Source: Zongyangia hominis
GTDB taxonomy: Bacteria > Bacillota > Clostridia > Oscillospirales > Ruminococcaceae
Assembly: GCF_014385095.1 (NCBI RefSeq)
Contig: NZ_JACRTC010000003.1
Location: 124,001 to 188,000, forward strand
Reading direction: 5' to 3'
Length of the DNA stretch: 64,000 nucleotides
The position numbers and the translations under genes were made by a program. Below, piece after piece: positions 8,475-18,927 of this stretch. Positions within the stretch are counted from its first letter, which is position 1; each line of letters starts with the position of its first letter. The notes under the pieces were generated by a model. The model did no database searches and had not been told where the DNA came from. It saw only the letters and a program-made list of their open reading frames with translations.

Positions 8475-8503
8475 ATAATAACACGTAGGCACATGGCTGT
8501 CAA
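8475..8503 (-). promoter_or_regulatory. Sigma-A promoter of the GntR-ABC operon
   Basis: On the minus strand TTGACA (8498-8503), a 17-nt spacer and TATTAT (8475-8480). This is a near-consensus promoter whose start would fall around 8468, about 40 nt before the TTG start codon. Confidence 0.85.
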
Positions 8504-8660
8504 GAGGTTTGTGAGATTTTTTTCACAAAATCCGGCGGCAATATCGATAGAAACGGCCAGTCTCCCGCGTGGTGGGAGAAGCGCTGCGTGGGCCTCGCGC
8601 GATGGCTATTTTTTCGGTCATGGAGCCCGGCTGCCCCGCCGGAGGGAGGACAGCGGCCAT

Positions 8661-8690
8661 AAAAAAATCCCCCGGCGTCTGCCGGGGGAT
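8661..8690 (-). terminator. Intrinsic terminator of the PilN-like gene
   Basis: Stem ATCCCCCGGC (8667-8676) / GCCGGGGGAT (8681-8690), loop GTCT, with an A-run at 8661-8666 giving the U-tract on the minus strand; 15 nt past the stop at 8705. Confidence 0.85.
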
Positions 8691-8704
8691 TTGGAACCGC
8701 TCTC

Positions 8705-9247
8705 TTATACTTGCAAGTGAAATTCAAAGAAGTAGAGGTCCTCCTCTTTGGTGGGGGAGGAGTAATAGACGCTGGAAAAGTATCCGCTTTCCTGCAAGGC
8801 AACGAAAAGGGCGTCGGCCGACTCCCCGTTGGGGGAAAGGCAGTCCATGACGATGTCGCTGCCCGCGATATGGAAGGAGCTCACTTCCACATCGGACGGA
8901 ATGGCGCGGGCGATGGTGAAAAAGATGGTGGTGTCGTAATCGGGCAGCTCTTCAAACTCGATGGTGGCGCCGGCCAGGGCCTGGGCGTAGGATTTCATCA
9001 GGCGGATGGTGTTCTTTTTGCCCAGGACTTTCTCCACATCGGAGAGGGAGACGTTTTTCTGGATACTGGCCGCCACGGTGTTGGCCCGGTTGAGGCCGAG
9101 CTCCCGCACCGCCTGGGCGGAGATGGTGGAGAGGAAGACGATGCCGCCCAGGCACACGGCGACCAGCAGCAGGGAAAAGAGACGCTGTCCCACGCCCCGC
9201 CTGCGTCCGGTGAGGGATATTTTGATTTTGCTCCAAACCCCTGCCAT
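8705..9247 (-). CDS. Membrane-anchored protein with PilN-like domain
   Basis: 180 residues: a basic cytoplasmic N-terminus (SLTGRRRGVGQR), one transmembrane helix (residues ~22-42) and an extracellular domain. The last ~60 residues have the pattern of PilN/FimB fimbrial-assembly domains: 'values of a property by subtracting neighbours', seen as VEVSSFHIAGSDIVMDC followed by LFVALQESGYFSSVYYSS. I do not recognise a specific function, and no other pilus gene is nearby. ATG 9247 has AAGGAGG upstream. It lies 32 nt after the VanY-like gene and probably belongs to its transcript; a terminator follows. The domain call is moderate. Confidence 0.5.
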   Translation of the reverse strand: MAGVWSKIKISLTGRRRGVGQRLFSLLLVAVCLGGIVFLSTISAQAVRELGLNRANTVAASIQKNVSLSDVEKVLGKKNTIRLMKSYAQALAGATIEFEELPDYDTTIFFTIARAIPSDVEVSSFHIAGSDIVMDCLSPNGESADALFVALQESGYFSSVYYSSPTKEEDLYFFEFHLQV

Positions 9248-9279
9248 CGGCTTCCTCCTTTCTGATGGGGGTTCCGGCT

Positions 9280-10164
9280 TTATGCCAGCCCCAGATATTC
9301 TTCCAAGCACTGGTGGGCCGCGTTCATGGCTTTGGCGTTTTCCACGCCCACGTAGCGGTAGTGCCACGGCTCATAGGTGATGCCGGTGATGTCCTGCTTA
9401 TCCTTGGGGTAGCGCAGGACAAAGCCGTATTCCTCGGCGTGCTCGCTCAGCCACGCGAAGGCGTCGGACTTCTCGAAGTTTTCGTTGAGGTCCCCGTACT
9501 CCTCGTAGTAGCCGGGATAGATAATGTCCAGCGCCAGCCCCGTGTTGTGCTCGCTGGTGCCCGGAGGGGCCACCCATTTAGCGGCTTCGGCCTCGGCCTC
9601 GGACTGGCTGTAGCCGTAGCCGATGTATTCGTTTACCTTGGCGTCATAGAGCTCGGTCTGCCGCTGTACGGTGCGGTGGGCGGAGGTGATGGCCAGGCTC
9701 ACCCCGTCTGCTTTGGCCGCGGCGATCATCTCCATCAGCGGCTCCCGGATGCGGGCGTCTACCTTGTAATTGCCGGTGGCAACCTCTAAGTCCACGCTGT
9801 AATCTTTGCCCAGCGGATGGGCCGCCGACGCCATGACCAAGCGCCAGTCGGAGGAATTCACCCCGGCGCTCGCGGGGACGGACGCGGAGGAGCCGGGCTC
9901 CTCACTGGGATTCGACGCGGGGGAAGAGCTGCCGGGGGTGCTCATCGGGGCGGAACTGCTGCCCGACGCGGAAGTGCTGCTGGAACTCATAGAGCCTCCT
10001 TGCGAACTGCTGCTGGGGCCGTCTTTGCCCCCCAGTTTGGCGAAGATAAAGATGCAAAGAAGGATGAGGAGAAATAAGATGATGACGAAAAGCAGGGTTT
10101 TGCGGTTATTTCGTCTCTGTCTTCTGCGGTTGGGTGTTCTGCGCACGGGTTGCTGCTGCGGCAT
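9280..10164 (-). CDS. D-alanyl-D-alanine carboxypeptidase, VanY/M15B family
   Basis: 294 residues: a strongly basic cytoplasmic start, one transmembrane helix (residues ~23-42), a long Ser/Pro/Gly linker (~50-100) and a C-terminal VanY domain. The zinc-site motifs are ITSAHRTVQRQTELYD, PPGTSEHNTGLALDI (His and Asp ligands) and ITYEPWHYRYVG (catalytic Glu and third ligand His). It would trim terminal D-Ala from peptidoglycan stem peptides at the outer face of the membrane. The ATG at 10164 has AGGAGG 7 nt upstream. It is separated from rsmE by 95 nt; a separate promoter was not clearly seen. Confidence 0.9.
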   Translation of the reverse strand: MPQQQPVRRTPNRRRQRRNNRKTLLFVIILFLLILLCIFIFAKLGGKDGPSSSSQGGSMSSSSTSASGSSSAPMSTPGSSSPASNPSEEPGSSASVPASAGVNSSDWRLVMASAAHPLGKDYSVDLEVATGNYKVDARIREPLMEMIAAAKADGVSLAITSAHRTVQRQTELYDAKVNEYIGYGYSQSEAEAEAAKWVAPPGTSEHNTGLALDIIYPGYYEEYGDLNENFEKSDAFAWLSEHAEEYGFVLRYPKDKQDITGITYEPWHYRYVGVENAKAMNAAHQCLEEYLGLA

Positions 10165-10259
10165 GTTCTACCTCCTGCCTTTTGACGGGTCCTGTGTTTA
10201 TTTTTTGACGGGTACTGGTATCTTATGCAAAAACCGGCCTGTACTATCCCAGCGGGCGC

Positions 10260-10982
10260 TTACAGATTGCCGGTGGCGTACATGATGACGGACAGGGCGC
10301 ACAGCGGCGCCGTCTCACACCGGAGAATCCGGGGGCCCAGGGTGGCGGTGCGAAGGCCCATTTCTTCGGCGAGACGGACCTCCTCCGGGTCAAAGCCCCC
10401 CTCGCTCCCCACAAAGAGGGAGACGCGCCCCGCGCCGGGGAAAAGAAGCTCGCGAAGGGGCGTCCCGCCGCCCTCGTAGAAAAAGAGGGCGAGGGGGTCC
10501 AGAGAAGCCTCCTGCACCGCGTCGGGAAAGGAAAGGAGCGGGGCGACTTCGGGGACGCGGCCCCGGCCCGACTGCTTGGCGGCCTCCAAAGCGATGCGCT
10601 GGGCGCGGGCCTGCTTGGCGCGCATCCCCTTTTCGTCGGGCCGGGAGACACAGCGCCGGGTCAGAATGGGGACGATGCGTCCCACTCCCAGCTCCACCGC
10701 CTTTTGGACGATGAGGTCCAGCTTGTCGGACTTGGGCAGCGCCTGGTAGAGGGTGACAAAGCATGCCGGTTCCCCGGCGCTGGGGGCGCGGGAGAGGACG
10801 TCGCACCGGACGCTCTCCCGGTCGATGGAAGCAATCCGGCAGCGGTAGTCGCTGCCCGCCCCGTCGCAGAGGATGAGCTCCTCCCCCACGGCCATCCGCA
10901 GGGAACGCCCGATGTGGCGGGCGTCCTCCCCTGTGATGAGGGCGAATTCATCGTTTATTTGATCGGTAAAAAAGCGGGGCAT
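10260..10982 (-). CDS. rsmE: 16S rRNA (uracil-1498-N3)-methyltransferase RsmE
   Basis: 240 residues with the RsmE features: an N-terminal PUA-like domain beginning MPRFFTDQ, the HIGRSLRM segment, and a C-terminal SPOUT domain with the knot motifs LFVGSEGGFDPEE and TLGPRILRCETAPL. It methylates U1498 in the decoding region of 16S rRNA. The ATG at 10982 has AAAGGA upstream, and the gene follows prmA by 4 nt. The prmA-rsmE pair next to dnaJ is a well-known Firmicutes arrangement. Confidence 0.95.
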   Translation of the reverse strand: MPRFFTDQINDEFALITGEDARHIGRSLRMAVGEELILCDGAGSDYRCRIASIDRESVRCDVLSRAPSAGEPACFVTLYQALPKSDKLDLIVQKAVELGVGRIVPILTRRCVSRPDEKGMRAKQARAQRIALEAAKQSGRGRVPEVAPLLSFPDAVQEASLDPLALFFYEGGGTPLRELLFPGAGRVSLFVGSEGGFDPEEVRLAEEMGLRTATLGPRILRCETAPLCALSVIMYATGNL

Positions 10983-10986
10983 CTGT

Positions 10987-11946
10987 TTACCCGTCCTTTC
11001 GCTCATAATGGCAGGCAAGCGCGCACCAGCCGCCGCTTTCGCGCAGCTCGTCCACCACGAAGCCCGTTTCGCTCAGGGCTTCCCTCACGTCCTCGAGCCG
11101 CTCGTCGATGATGCCCGATGCGATGAAGACGCCGTCTTTCTTTAAAAACCGGGGGATGTCGGGGCACAGGCGGATGATGACGTCGGCCACGATGTTGGCG
11201 CAGATCAGTTCATATTGGCCCTGGACCCGGGCGGTCAAATCGCCGCACAGGACGGTGAGACGGTCTTCCACCCCGTTGAGTGCGGCGTTCTCCCCGGCCA
11301 CCTTGACGGCATTCTGGTCGATGTCAACGCCCAGGGCGTCCTTTGCGCCTAAGAGCAGGGCGGCGATGGAGAGGATACCGCTGCCGCAGCCCACGTCCAG
11401 GACATGACAGCCGGGGACCATGTGCTTTTCAATGAGCTGCATGCAAAGCCGGGTGGTGTCGTGGGTGCCGGTGCCGAAGGCCATGCCGGGGTCGAGACGG
11501 AGCATCACCTGGCCAGGCTGTAAGTCCGCCTCCTCCCAAGAGGGGCAGATGAGCAGCCGCTCGGACACCTGCACCGGATGGTAATATTTTTTCCAGGCGG
11601 TGGCCCAGTCCTCTTCCCGCACGTCTGTGAGGGAAAGCTCCAGCCGGCCCCAGGCACCGTCGGTGTCCCTGTCCTTGAGCACGCCCAGCATGGAGCGGAT
11701 GGCCGCCAGATTCTCCGCGCCCTGGGGGTTGTCGGGAAGATAGACGGTGATCTTGGTCTCACATTCGGTGAGCTTCATCAGCTCCTCGTCCACATAGTCC
11801 CAATAGATGGTGGTGTCCTCTAAAAAATCCCGAAAGTCCTGGGCGTCCTGTATGGCAAAGCCGGTGACGCCCAGAGCGACCAGCTGATCGCTGACCGGGT
11901 CGATTCCTGCTGTGGTGGTAAAAATGTCCGCCTCTATCCAGTTCAT
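10987..11946 (-). CDS. prmA: Ribosomal protein L11 methyltransferase PrmA
   Basis: 319 residues. The N-terminal substrate-binding domain (MNWIEADIFTTTAGIDPVS) is followed by a class I methyltransferase domain: LRLDPGMAFGTGTHDTTRLC, motif I LDVGCGSGILSIAALLLGA, and the catalytic motif CANIVADVII. It trimethylates lysines of ribosomal protein L11. The gene has its own sigma-A promoter at 12022-12050, needed because the usual upstream neighbour dnaJ is separated by an opposite-strand gene. Length fits the family (~310). Confidence 0.96.
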   Translation of the reverse strand: MNWIEADIFTTTAGIDPVSDQLVALGVTGFAIQDAQDFRDFLEDTTIYWDYVDEELMKLTECETKITVYLPDNPQGAENLAAIRSMLGVLKDRDTDGAWGRLELSLTDVREEDWATAWKKYYHPVQVSERLLICPSWEEADLQPGQVMLRLDPGMAFGTGTHDTTRLCMQLIEKHMVPGCHVLDVGCGSGILSIAALLLGAKDALGVDIDQNAVKVAGENAALNGVEDRLTVLCGDLTARVQGQYELICANIVADVIIRLCPDIPRFLKKDGVFIASGIIDERLEDVREALSETGFVVDELRESGGWCALACHYERKDG

Positions 11947-12021
11947 GATGCTCCTCCTTTAAAAGGTGCCTGCCGGGCGGCGCTTTTCTGCACCGTCTCC
12001 AGCCTTTTGTCAGTATCCCCT

Positions 12022-12050
12022 ATTATAGCGAATTTTCCCGCCCGCGTAAA
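12022..12050 (-). promoter_or_regulatory. Sigma-A promoter of prmA-rsmE
   Basis: Minus strand TTTACG (12045-12050), 17-nt spacer, TATAAT (12022-12027). It lies about 76 nt upstream of the prmA ATG and points away from the divergent Asp-box gene. Confidence 0.7.
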
Positions 12051-12121
12051 GGCGGCAGGGTTGGAGATGCCTGGAAACGGAGCGGGAGACAGAAAGTTTA
12101 CATTTCACCCGTTGACGGCTG

Positions 12122-12130
12122 TGCTATAAT
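12122..12130 (+). promoter_or_regulatory. Extended -10 promoter of the Asp-box protein gene
   Basis: TGC immediately before a consensus TATAAT (12125-12130) makes an extended -10 element. A TTTACA is present at 12097-12102 but the 22-nt spacing is too long, so the promoter would rely on the extended -10. The start codon is about 40 nt downstream. Confidence 0.6.
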
Positions 12131-12171
12131 AGCAAAAAAGAGAAGAAAAACCTATGGGAAAGGAGAAATCC

Positions 12172-13500
12172 ATGGAAAACGAGCAACAGTCTTCCACCCG
12201 CCGCCGGGTGTTTACCGTTGTGGGGCTCCTGTTGGCCCTCATCCTCATCGGCCTTGGCATCTTCGGCTTCTACCGGAAAAATCAGCAGGACCAGGTGGTC
12301 ATCTTGGACGCCGAGGAGTTCACGGTGCACAGTGAATCCGAAAATCTGACTCTGGCGGCCGTCCAGTGGCTGAGCGGCTATCTCGAACAGTACCAGGTCG
12401 CCTATCTGCCCCGGAAAGAGCGGCTCATGGACTTCGCATTTCGTGACATCGAGGAAAAGGAAACCGGTTCGTATCCGGTGGTCCTCTGCGAATTTACCAT
12501 ACAGCCGGCGGCCAAGGACTTGGGGGACTTCTCCTCCTGGGGTATCGCCGAGGAGGATCATGTTTCCTGCCAGTGGGTGCTGTGGATGGAGCGCAAGGCC
12601 CTCCCCGACGGCGGCTACCTCTATGGGGTGCGCCGCCAGGGTACACCGGCGTCCTATGATCTGGAACAGTACCAGGGGGGCAGTCAGCAGGAAAAGGACG
12701 AATACGACCACGAATATAAACAGGAGCTGCCCTACGAAAGGAACCAGTACACCTACAAAATCCAGGACGGGGCCTGTTCGGTGAGCTTGGACGGCGGGAA
12801 CGGCTGGCAAAAGATTCCCCTCTCACTGGAAACCCTGTGCGAGGTGGGGGACGGTAACGCCTACTATAACCGGCTCCAGGAGGGCAGCTTCCTCATCACC
12901 CCGGAAAAGACCGCCTTTGCCTACGGCGGGACGGTGGATACGGGGCTCTCCGTCATCTATAGCGAGGACCAGGGGAAGAGTTGGAAAACGGCCCTCGTGG
13001 ACGAGAAAATGGACAGCGTGCGGGTCAAGTTTCTCAGTTTTCCCACGCCCCAGACCGGCTTTCTGGTGGCCACCGGCGGCCGGACCATGTCCCAAGAGGG
13101 ACAGGTGATCTACCGCACCCAGGACGGCGGAGCCTCCTGGCAGCGGGTGGGGGAGGGCCCTCGGACCAGCCTGCTGCAATCGGCGGGATTTGTCAGCGAG
13201 ACGGTGGGATTTTTGTCCTATCCCCCCATCGAGGGGGCTGAAGCGAACCTCTACCGCACCGAGGACGCCGGGCAGACCTTCTCTCCCATCCAGTTCCCGG
13301 TCAAGGACGAGTGGAAAGAGGTCTTTGTCGCCCCCACCGCGCCTTTTATGGAGGACGGGAAGCTCGTCATGCTGGTGGGACAGGGGGACAGCGGCGACTT
13401 TGAAGGCGGCCGGGTGATGGCCAAATATGTCTCGGAGGACATGGGACTCACCTGGACCTATGCCGATCTCTACGAGCCGCCCGACAACGAGCCCGGATAA
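12172..13500 (+). CDS. Membrane-anchored BNR/Asp-box beta-propeller protein
   Basis: 442 residues: a cytoplasmic basic start (STRRRVFT), one transmembrane helix (residues ~13-35) and a large extracellular region. Four Asp-box turns (S/T-x-D-x-G-x-T/S-W/F) are visible: SEDQGKSW, TQDGGASW, TEDAGQTF and SEDMGLTW. They indicate a sialidase/sortilin-like beta-propeller, here without the arginine triad or FRIP motif of true sialidases that I could find. A binding or scaffold role at the cell surface is inferred. The ATG at 12172 is used because AAAGGAG (12159-12165) is 6 nt upstream; an earlier ATG at 12154 has no good site. It interrupts the conserved dnaJ-prmA order on the opposite strand. Confidence 0.75.
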   Translation: MENEQQSSTRRRVFTVVGLLLALILIGLGIFGFYRKNQQDQVVILDAEEFTVHSESENLTLAAVQWLSGYLEQYQVAYLPRKERLMDFAFRDIEEKETGSYPVVLCEFTIQPAAKDLGDFSSWGIAEEDHVSCQWVLWMERKALPDGGYLYGVRRQGTPASYDLEQYQGGSQQEKDEYDHEYKQELPYERNQYTYKIQDGACSVSLDGGNGWQKIPLSLETLCEVGDGNAYYNRLQEGSFLITPEKTAFAYGGTVDTGLSVIYSEDQGKSWKTALVDEKMDSVRVKFLSFPTPQTGFLVATGGRTMSQEGQVIYRTQDGGASWQRVGEGPRTSLLQSAGFVSETVGFLSYPPIEGAEANLYRTEDAGQTFSPIQFPVKDEWKEVFVAPTAPFMEDGKLVMLVGQGDSGDFEGGRVMAKYVSEDMGLTWTYADLYEPPDNEPG

Positions 13501-13615
13501 GCGTCTGTCCGATGGGTCAGACCGCGCTGTGGCCCGGACCAAGCTGTGGGGCGGGCCGGAAGGGAGCGACTTTGCTGGCTTTGCTCCTAAACCCCGGTCC
13601 CGCCGCCGCGGGCAG

Positions 13616-13647
13616 GAAAAACAGCCGCCAATTGGCGGCTGTTTTTT
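13616..13647. terminator. Bidirectional terminator between the Asp-box gene and dnaJ
   Basis: Perfect palindrome ACAGCCGCCAA (13621-13631) / TTGGCGGCTGT (13632-13642), flanked by A-run (13617-13621) and T-run (13642-13647). It can stop transcription from both convergent genes. Confidence 0.85.
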
Positions 13648-13648
13648 A

Positions 13649-14824
13649 TTAGCTTTTGCCTTCCCAGGCGTCCTTGAGCTTATCGAAGAAGCCCTTGCGC
13701 TTCTCGTAGTTTTTGTCCGAGGAAGCGCCCTCAAACTCCTTGAGCAGCTCCTTTTGCTTGGCGCTCAGGTTTTTGGGCACCTCGATGGTCACCTTGACGT
13801 ATTGGTCGCCCCGGCCCCGGCCGCCCAAGAGGGGGATGCCCTTATTTTTGAGCCGGAAGGTGGTGCCGGGCTGGGTGCCCTCGTGGATGTTGTATTTGAC
13901 CTTGCCGTCGATGGTGGGGACCACCACCTCGTCGCCGAACACCGCCTGGGTGAAGGTGACGGGGATTTCGCACCAGACGTCGAAGCCGTCCCGGTCGAAG
14001 ATGGGGTCGGGCCGGACGCTGACGGTGACGTTTAAGTTGCCCGCCGGGCCGCCGTTGACACCCATGTCGCCCTGGCCGGACACGGCGAAGGTCTGGCCGT
14101 CGTCGATGCCCGCGGGGATGTTGACCTCGATGGTCTTATTGACCCGCACCCGTCCCAGTCCGTTACAGGCCTGGCAGGGATCGGAGATAATCTTTCCTTT
14201 TCCGGAGCATTTGGAGCAGGTCCGGGTGGAGTTGATGACGCCAAAGGGAGTGCGCTGGGTCACCCGCACCTGGCCCGAGCCGTGACAGTCCGGACAGGTC
14301 TGGATGGCGTCGGGATTTTTGGCGCCGGAGCCGCTGCAAGTTTTACAGGTTTCGAGCCTGGATATTTTCAGCTGTTTGACGCAGCCCTTGGCAGCCTCTA
14401 AGAAGCTGAGCACAATGGAGGAGCGCAGGTCGCCCCCGCGCACCGGCCCGTTGGGGTTGCGGGAACCGCCGCCCCCTCCGCCGAAGCCTCCGAAACCGCC
14501 GCCGAAGAAACTGTCGAAGATATCGCCCAGATCGTCAAATCCAAAACCACCGGCCCCATAGGCGCCGGCGCCGCCGGCACCGCCGCCATAGGACGGGTCC
14601 ACGCCGGCGTGGCCAAATTGGTCGTAGCGGGCACGCTTGCCCGGGTCGGAGAGAACCTCGTAGGCCTCTCCCACCTCTTTGAACTTGGCTTCCGCTTCCT
14701 TATCTCCTGGATTTAAGTCCGGGTGATACTTTTTTGCGACCTTACGATATGCTTTTTTGATTTCGTCCTCGGAAGCGCCCTTTTCGACGCCCAGGACTTC
14801 GTAATAATCTCTCTTTTCTGGCAA
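13649..14824 (-). CDS. dnaJ: Chaperone protein DnaJ
   Basis: 391 residues with all DnaJ parts: J-domain with HPD in [11 protein letters not shown] (residues ~1-70), Gly/Phe-rich linker (~73-130), four CxxCxGxG zinc repeats ([32 protein letters not shown]) and C-terminal substrate-binding domains. It delivers unfolded proteins to DnaK and stimulates its ATPase. I prefer the TTG at 14824, which gives the family's usual start just before [11 protein letters not shown] and has AAGGGTG about 6 nt upstream; a GTG at 14833 sits directly on that site. It follows dnaK by ~180 nt. No separate promoter was clear. Confidence 0.96.
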   Translation of the reverse strand: MPEKRDYYEVLGVEKGASEDEIKKAYRKVAKKYHPDLNPGDKEAEAKFKEVGEAYEVLSDPGKRARYDQFGHAGVDPSYGGGAGGAGAYGAGGFGFDDLGDIFDSFFGGGFGGFGGGGGGSRNPNGPVRGGDLRSSIVLSFLEAAKGCVKQLKISRLETCKTCSGSGAKNPDAIQTCPDCHGSGQVRVTQRTPFGVINSTRTCSKCSGKGKIISDPCQACNGLGRVRVNKTIEVNIPAGIDDGQTFAVSGQGDMGVNGGPAGNLNVTVSVRPDPIFDRDGFDVWCEIPVTFTQAVFGDEVVVPTIDGKVKYNIHEGTQPGTTFRLKNKGIPLLGGRGRGDQYVKVTIEVPKNLSAKQKELLKEFEGASSDKNYEKRKGFFDKLKDAWEGKS

Positions 14825-15003
14825 ATTGATCACCCTTACGTTTCTATTATCACACTGTCATGCCGCCCGCCCCAACCAGGGAGCGGCCCCTACCGTCCGC
14901 CCGCGCTGCTTGGCAGCCGGGGGAGCCGGGGAAGCGGCCCTGCACAAGATAAGACCGGGTGATAGGGCCCAGTCTCATCTTTCGGTATAGCTTATTTAGT
15001 ATA

Positions 15004-16872
<1,869 letters not shown>

Positions 16873-16938
16873 TCACTGAACTTTTGGTTCGGATTTTCTG
16901 CGTTTATGTCAAAGGCGCTGGAAAAGCGCCCTCACTGC

Positions 16939-17484
16939 CTAGTTGGCGACCTTGACCATGGCGTAACGGAGGACCTTGTCGCCCATCCGGTAGCCCTTCT
17001 GGAAGACCTCCACCACCACGGAAGCGCCCACGGCTTCGTCGTCCACATGCATGACCGCGTGGTGAAGCGCCGGGTCAAATTCCTGGTCCTTGGGGTCGAT
17101 CTCCTCGATGCCCAGCTTTTTGATGGTCTCGCAAAGCCCGTCGTAGATCATCTGCACGCCCTTGTGGAAGGTCTCGTCGGCACATTCGGTGGCCAGGGCC
17201 CGCTCGAAGTTATCCAGCACCCCCAAAAACTGGGAGGCGGTGTCCGCCTTGGCGTCGGTATAAATCTGGTCCTTTTCCCGCTGGGAGCGCTTGCGGAAGT
17301 TGTCAAACTCCGCCATGGTCCGCAGCAGCTTGTCGTTTAAATCGTCGATCTGCGCCTGGAGCGCCTGGGTTTCGTCTTCCGCCCCCGGCGCCTCGGTTTC
17401 CGGCGTCTCGGGCGTGGTCACCTCTTCAGTTTGCTCCGCCTCGTTTTCTGGGCTTTTCTGGTTCTGTTTTTTCTTTTCGGACAC
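16939..17484 (-). CDS. grpE: Nucleotide exchange factor GrpE
   Basis: 181 residues. An acidic, disordered N-terminus (~1-40) precedes a long coiled-coil helix (QAQIDDLNDKLLRTMAEFDNFRKRSQREK) and the C-terminal beta domain ending GYRMGDKVLRYAMVKVAN, the family signature. It releases ADP from DnaK. The GTG start at 17484 has AAAGGAG 8 nt upstream. It lies 33 nt after hrcA in the heat-shock operon. Confidence 0.96.
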   Translation of the reverse strand: MSEKKKQNQKSPENEAEQTEEVTTPETPETEAPGAEDETQALQAQIDDLNDKLLRTMAEFDNFRKRSQREKDQIYTDAKADTASQFLGVLDNFERALATECADETFHKGVQMIYDGLCETIKKLGIEEIDPKDQEFDPALHHAVMHVDDEAVGASVVVEVFQKGYRMGDKVLRYAMVKVAN

Positions 17485-17517
17485 GTCAATGTCTCCTTTC
17501 GTGATGCTGGGGGAACC

Positions 17518-18600
17518 TTAAGTTGTCTCTGATTCCTGCGCGCTGCCGTCCGGGGCTACTGACTGCTCCGAATCGTCCTCCTGCGAAATCTCGGTGAGGA
17601 TGCGCCCTAGGGTATCCGCGAAATACTGGATGTGGGGGATGAGCTTGGGGTAGTCCATCCGCACCGGGCCGATGATGCCGATGACGCCGGACTTTGCATG
17701 CCCCACATTGTACCGGGCAATGACGACGCTGGAATCGGCCAGGGCGGTTTTACCGGCCTCCCGGCCGATAGAGACGTTTTTGTCCCGCATTTCCTCGTTG
17801 ATGAGGCGGAGCATTTCGTCCCGTTTGTTGACAAAGGTGAGAATTTCGTGGGCCACCGGCATAAATTCCCGGTAGGTGAGCAGATTGGTTTCCCCCTCCA
17901 CGTAGTACCGCCCGGAATAGATCTGGCGGCACAGATCGAAGATGCAGACGAGCAGGGGAGTAAAGATACGGGAATATTCGCCCAGCGCCACGGCCACCGA
18001 TTGGAGATAGAGCTTGGAAATTTCCTCTAAGCTCTTGCCGTGAAAGCGGGAGTTGACGAATTTCCGGAAGAACTCCAGCACCTGGGGAGTCACGGCGAAA
18101 TCCACCCGGCAGACCTTGCTTTTGACAACGCCGTTGGTGGCGATGACCAGCACCACCAGGGTGCGGGGGCCGGAGGGAATGATGTCGATGCGCCGGATGC
18201 ACACGTCCTCGGGGGTCAGGGTGGAGGAGACGGTGACACAGCCGGTCAGATTCGCCAGGGCCGTGGCCGCGTCCTCGACGAGCCTGTCGGGGTCGGGGTG
18301 CTGGATATTGAACAGCGCGTCGATCTCCGCCTTTTCGGCGGCGGTCAGCGGCTGGGTCTGCATGAGGCTGTTGATGTAGAGCCGGTACCCCTTGTGAGAG
18401 GGCACCCGGCCCGCGGAAGTGTGGGGCTGTTCGAGATACCCCATCTCAAAGAGCGCCGCCATCTCGTTGCGGATGGTGGCGGGGGAAATGGCGTAATCCA
18501 GAACAGAGGCCAGCAGCTTGGAGCCCACCGGCTCTCCGGTTTTGGTGTAGACCTCGATGATCGCTGCGAGTATATTCATCTTCCTTTGGTCCAGTTCCAC
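17518..18600 (-). CDS. hrcA: Heat-inducible transcription repressor HrcA
   Basis: 360 residues with the HrcA winged-helix start (LDQRKMNILAAIIEVYTKTGEPVGSK, then SPATIRNEMAALFEMGYLEQPHTSAGRVPS), which binds CIRCE, and the GAF-like dimerisation region (IGIIGPVRMDYPKLIP near the C-terminus). GTG start at 18600 with GAGGTGAT upstream. It is the first gene of the hrcA-grpE-dnaK-dnaJ operon and is preceded by a sigma-A promoter and a perfect CIRCE, so it represses its own operon until heat titrates GroE-dependent folding. Confidence 0.97.
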   Translation of the reverse strand: MELDQRKMNILAAIIEVYTKTGEPVGSKLLASVLDYAISPATIRNEMAALFEMGYLEQPHTSAGRVPSHKGYRLYINSLMQTQPLTAAEKAEIDALFNIQHPDPDRLVEDAATALANLTGCVTVSSTLTPEDVCIRRIDIIPSGPRTLVVLVIATNGVVKSKVCRVDFAVTPQVLEFFRKFVNSRFHGKSLEEISKLYLQSVAVALGEYSRIFTPLLVCIFDLCRQIYSGRYYVEGETNLLTYREFMPVAHEILTFVNKRDEMLRLINEEMRDKNVSIGREAGKTALADSSVVIARYNVGHAKSGVIGIIGPVRMDYPKLIPHIQYFADTLGRILTEISQEDDSEQSVAPDGSAQESETT

Positions 18601-18628
18601 AGCGTATCACCTCTCTTGTTCTCTTGAT

Positions 18629-18655
18629 TTAGCACTCATTAATACGGAGTGCTAA
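18629..18655. promoter_or_regulatory. CIRCE operator (HrcA binding site)
   Basis: TTAGCACTC (18629-18637), a 9-nt spacer, and GAGTGCTAA (18647-18655): an exact match to the CIRCE consensus. It lies between the hrcA promoter and the hrcA start codon, in the transcribed leader. Confidence 0.97.
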
Positions 18656-18669
18656 ACCTTACAGTTAAC

Positions 18670-18698
18670 AATGTATCACTTCTTTTTTAGTATGTCAA
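18670..18698 (-). promoter_or_regulatory. Sigma-A promoter of the hrcA-grpE-dnaK-dnaJ operon
   Basis: Minus strand TTGACA (18693-18698), 17-nt spacer, TACATT (18670-18675). The CIRCE element lies just downstream, the standard arrangement for HrcA repression. Confidence 0.88.
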
Positions 18699-18751
18699 GG
18701 CACTTCATAGTTTATTTACAAAAATATTGGCAAACGGACACAGGGACTGCT

Positions 18752-18805
18752 AAAAAAAGAAAAGCCCCTTCTTTTACCTCATCAAAGCGGGAAAAAGGAG
18801 GGGCT
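18752..18805 (-). terminator. Second terminator-like hairpin downstream of hemW
   Basis: Long stem AGCCCCTTCTTTT (18763-18775) / AAAAGGAGGGGCT (18793-18805) with one mismatch and a 17-nt loop; an A-rich tract (18752-18762) becomes a U-tract on the minus strand. It lies just upstream of the hrcA promoter and shields it from read-through. Confidence 0.6.
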
Positions 18806-18898
18806 CGAGTGAGCCGCCGGCTGCGAGGCAAGGGGGCGTCAAGCGGGAGCCCCGGGGAGCGGCAAAGGCCCGCCATGCAGACGCGGCGCGGGAGCCGC

Positions 18899-18927
18899 AA
18901 AAAAAGCAGCCACTTTCCGTGGCTGCT
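18899..18927 (-). terminator. Intrinsic terminator downstream of hemW
   Basis: Stem AGCAGCCAC (18905-18913) / GTGGCTGCT (18919-18927), loop TTTCC, with seven A residues at 18899-18905 giving the U-tract on the minus strand. Confidence 0.78.

Noticed and set aside
12097..12130. Ordinary -35/-10 promoter (TTTACA with TATAAT) for the Asp-box gene
   Set aside because: Spacing of 22 nt is too long; an extended -10 reading is more plausible.
14825..14833. GTG at 14833 as the dnaJ start
   Set aside because: The only purine-rich site (AAGGGTG) overlaps the GTG itself; TTG at 14824 has proper spacing and gives the usual DnaJ N-terminus.
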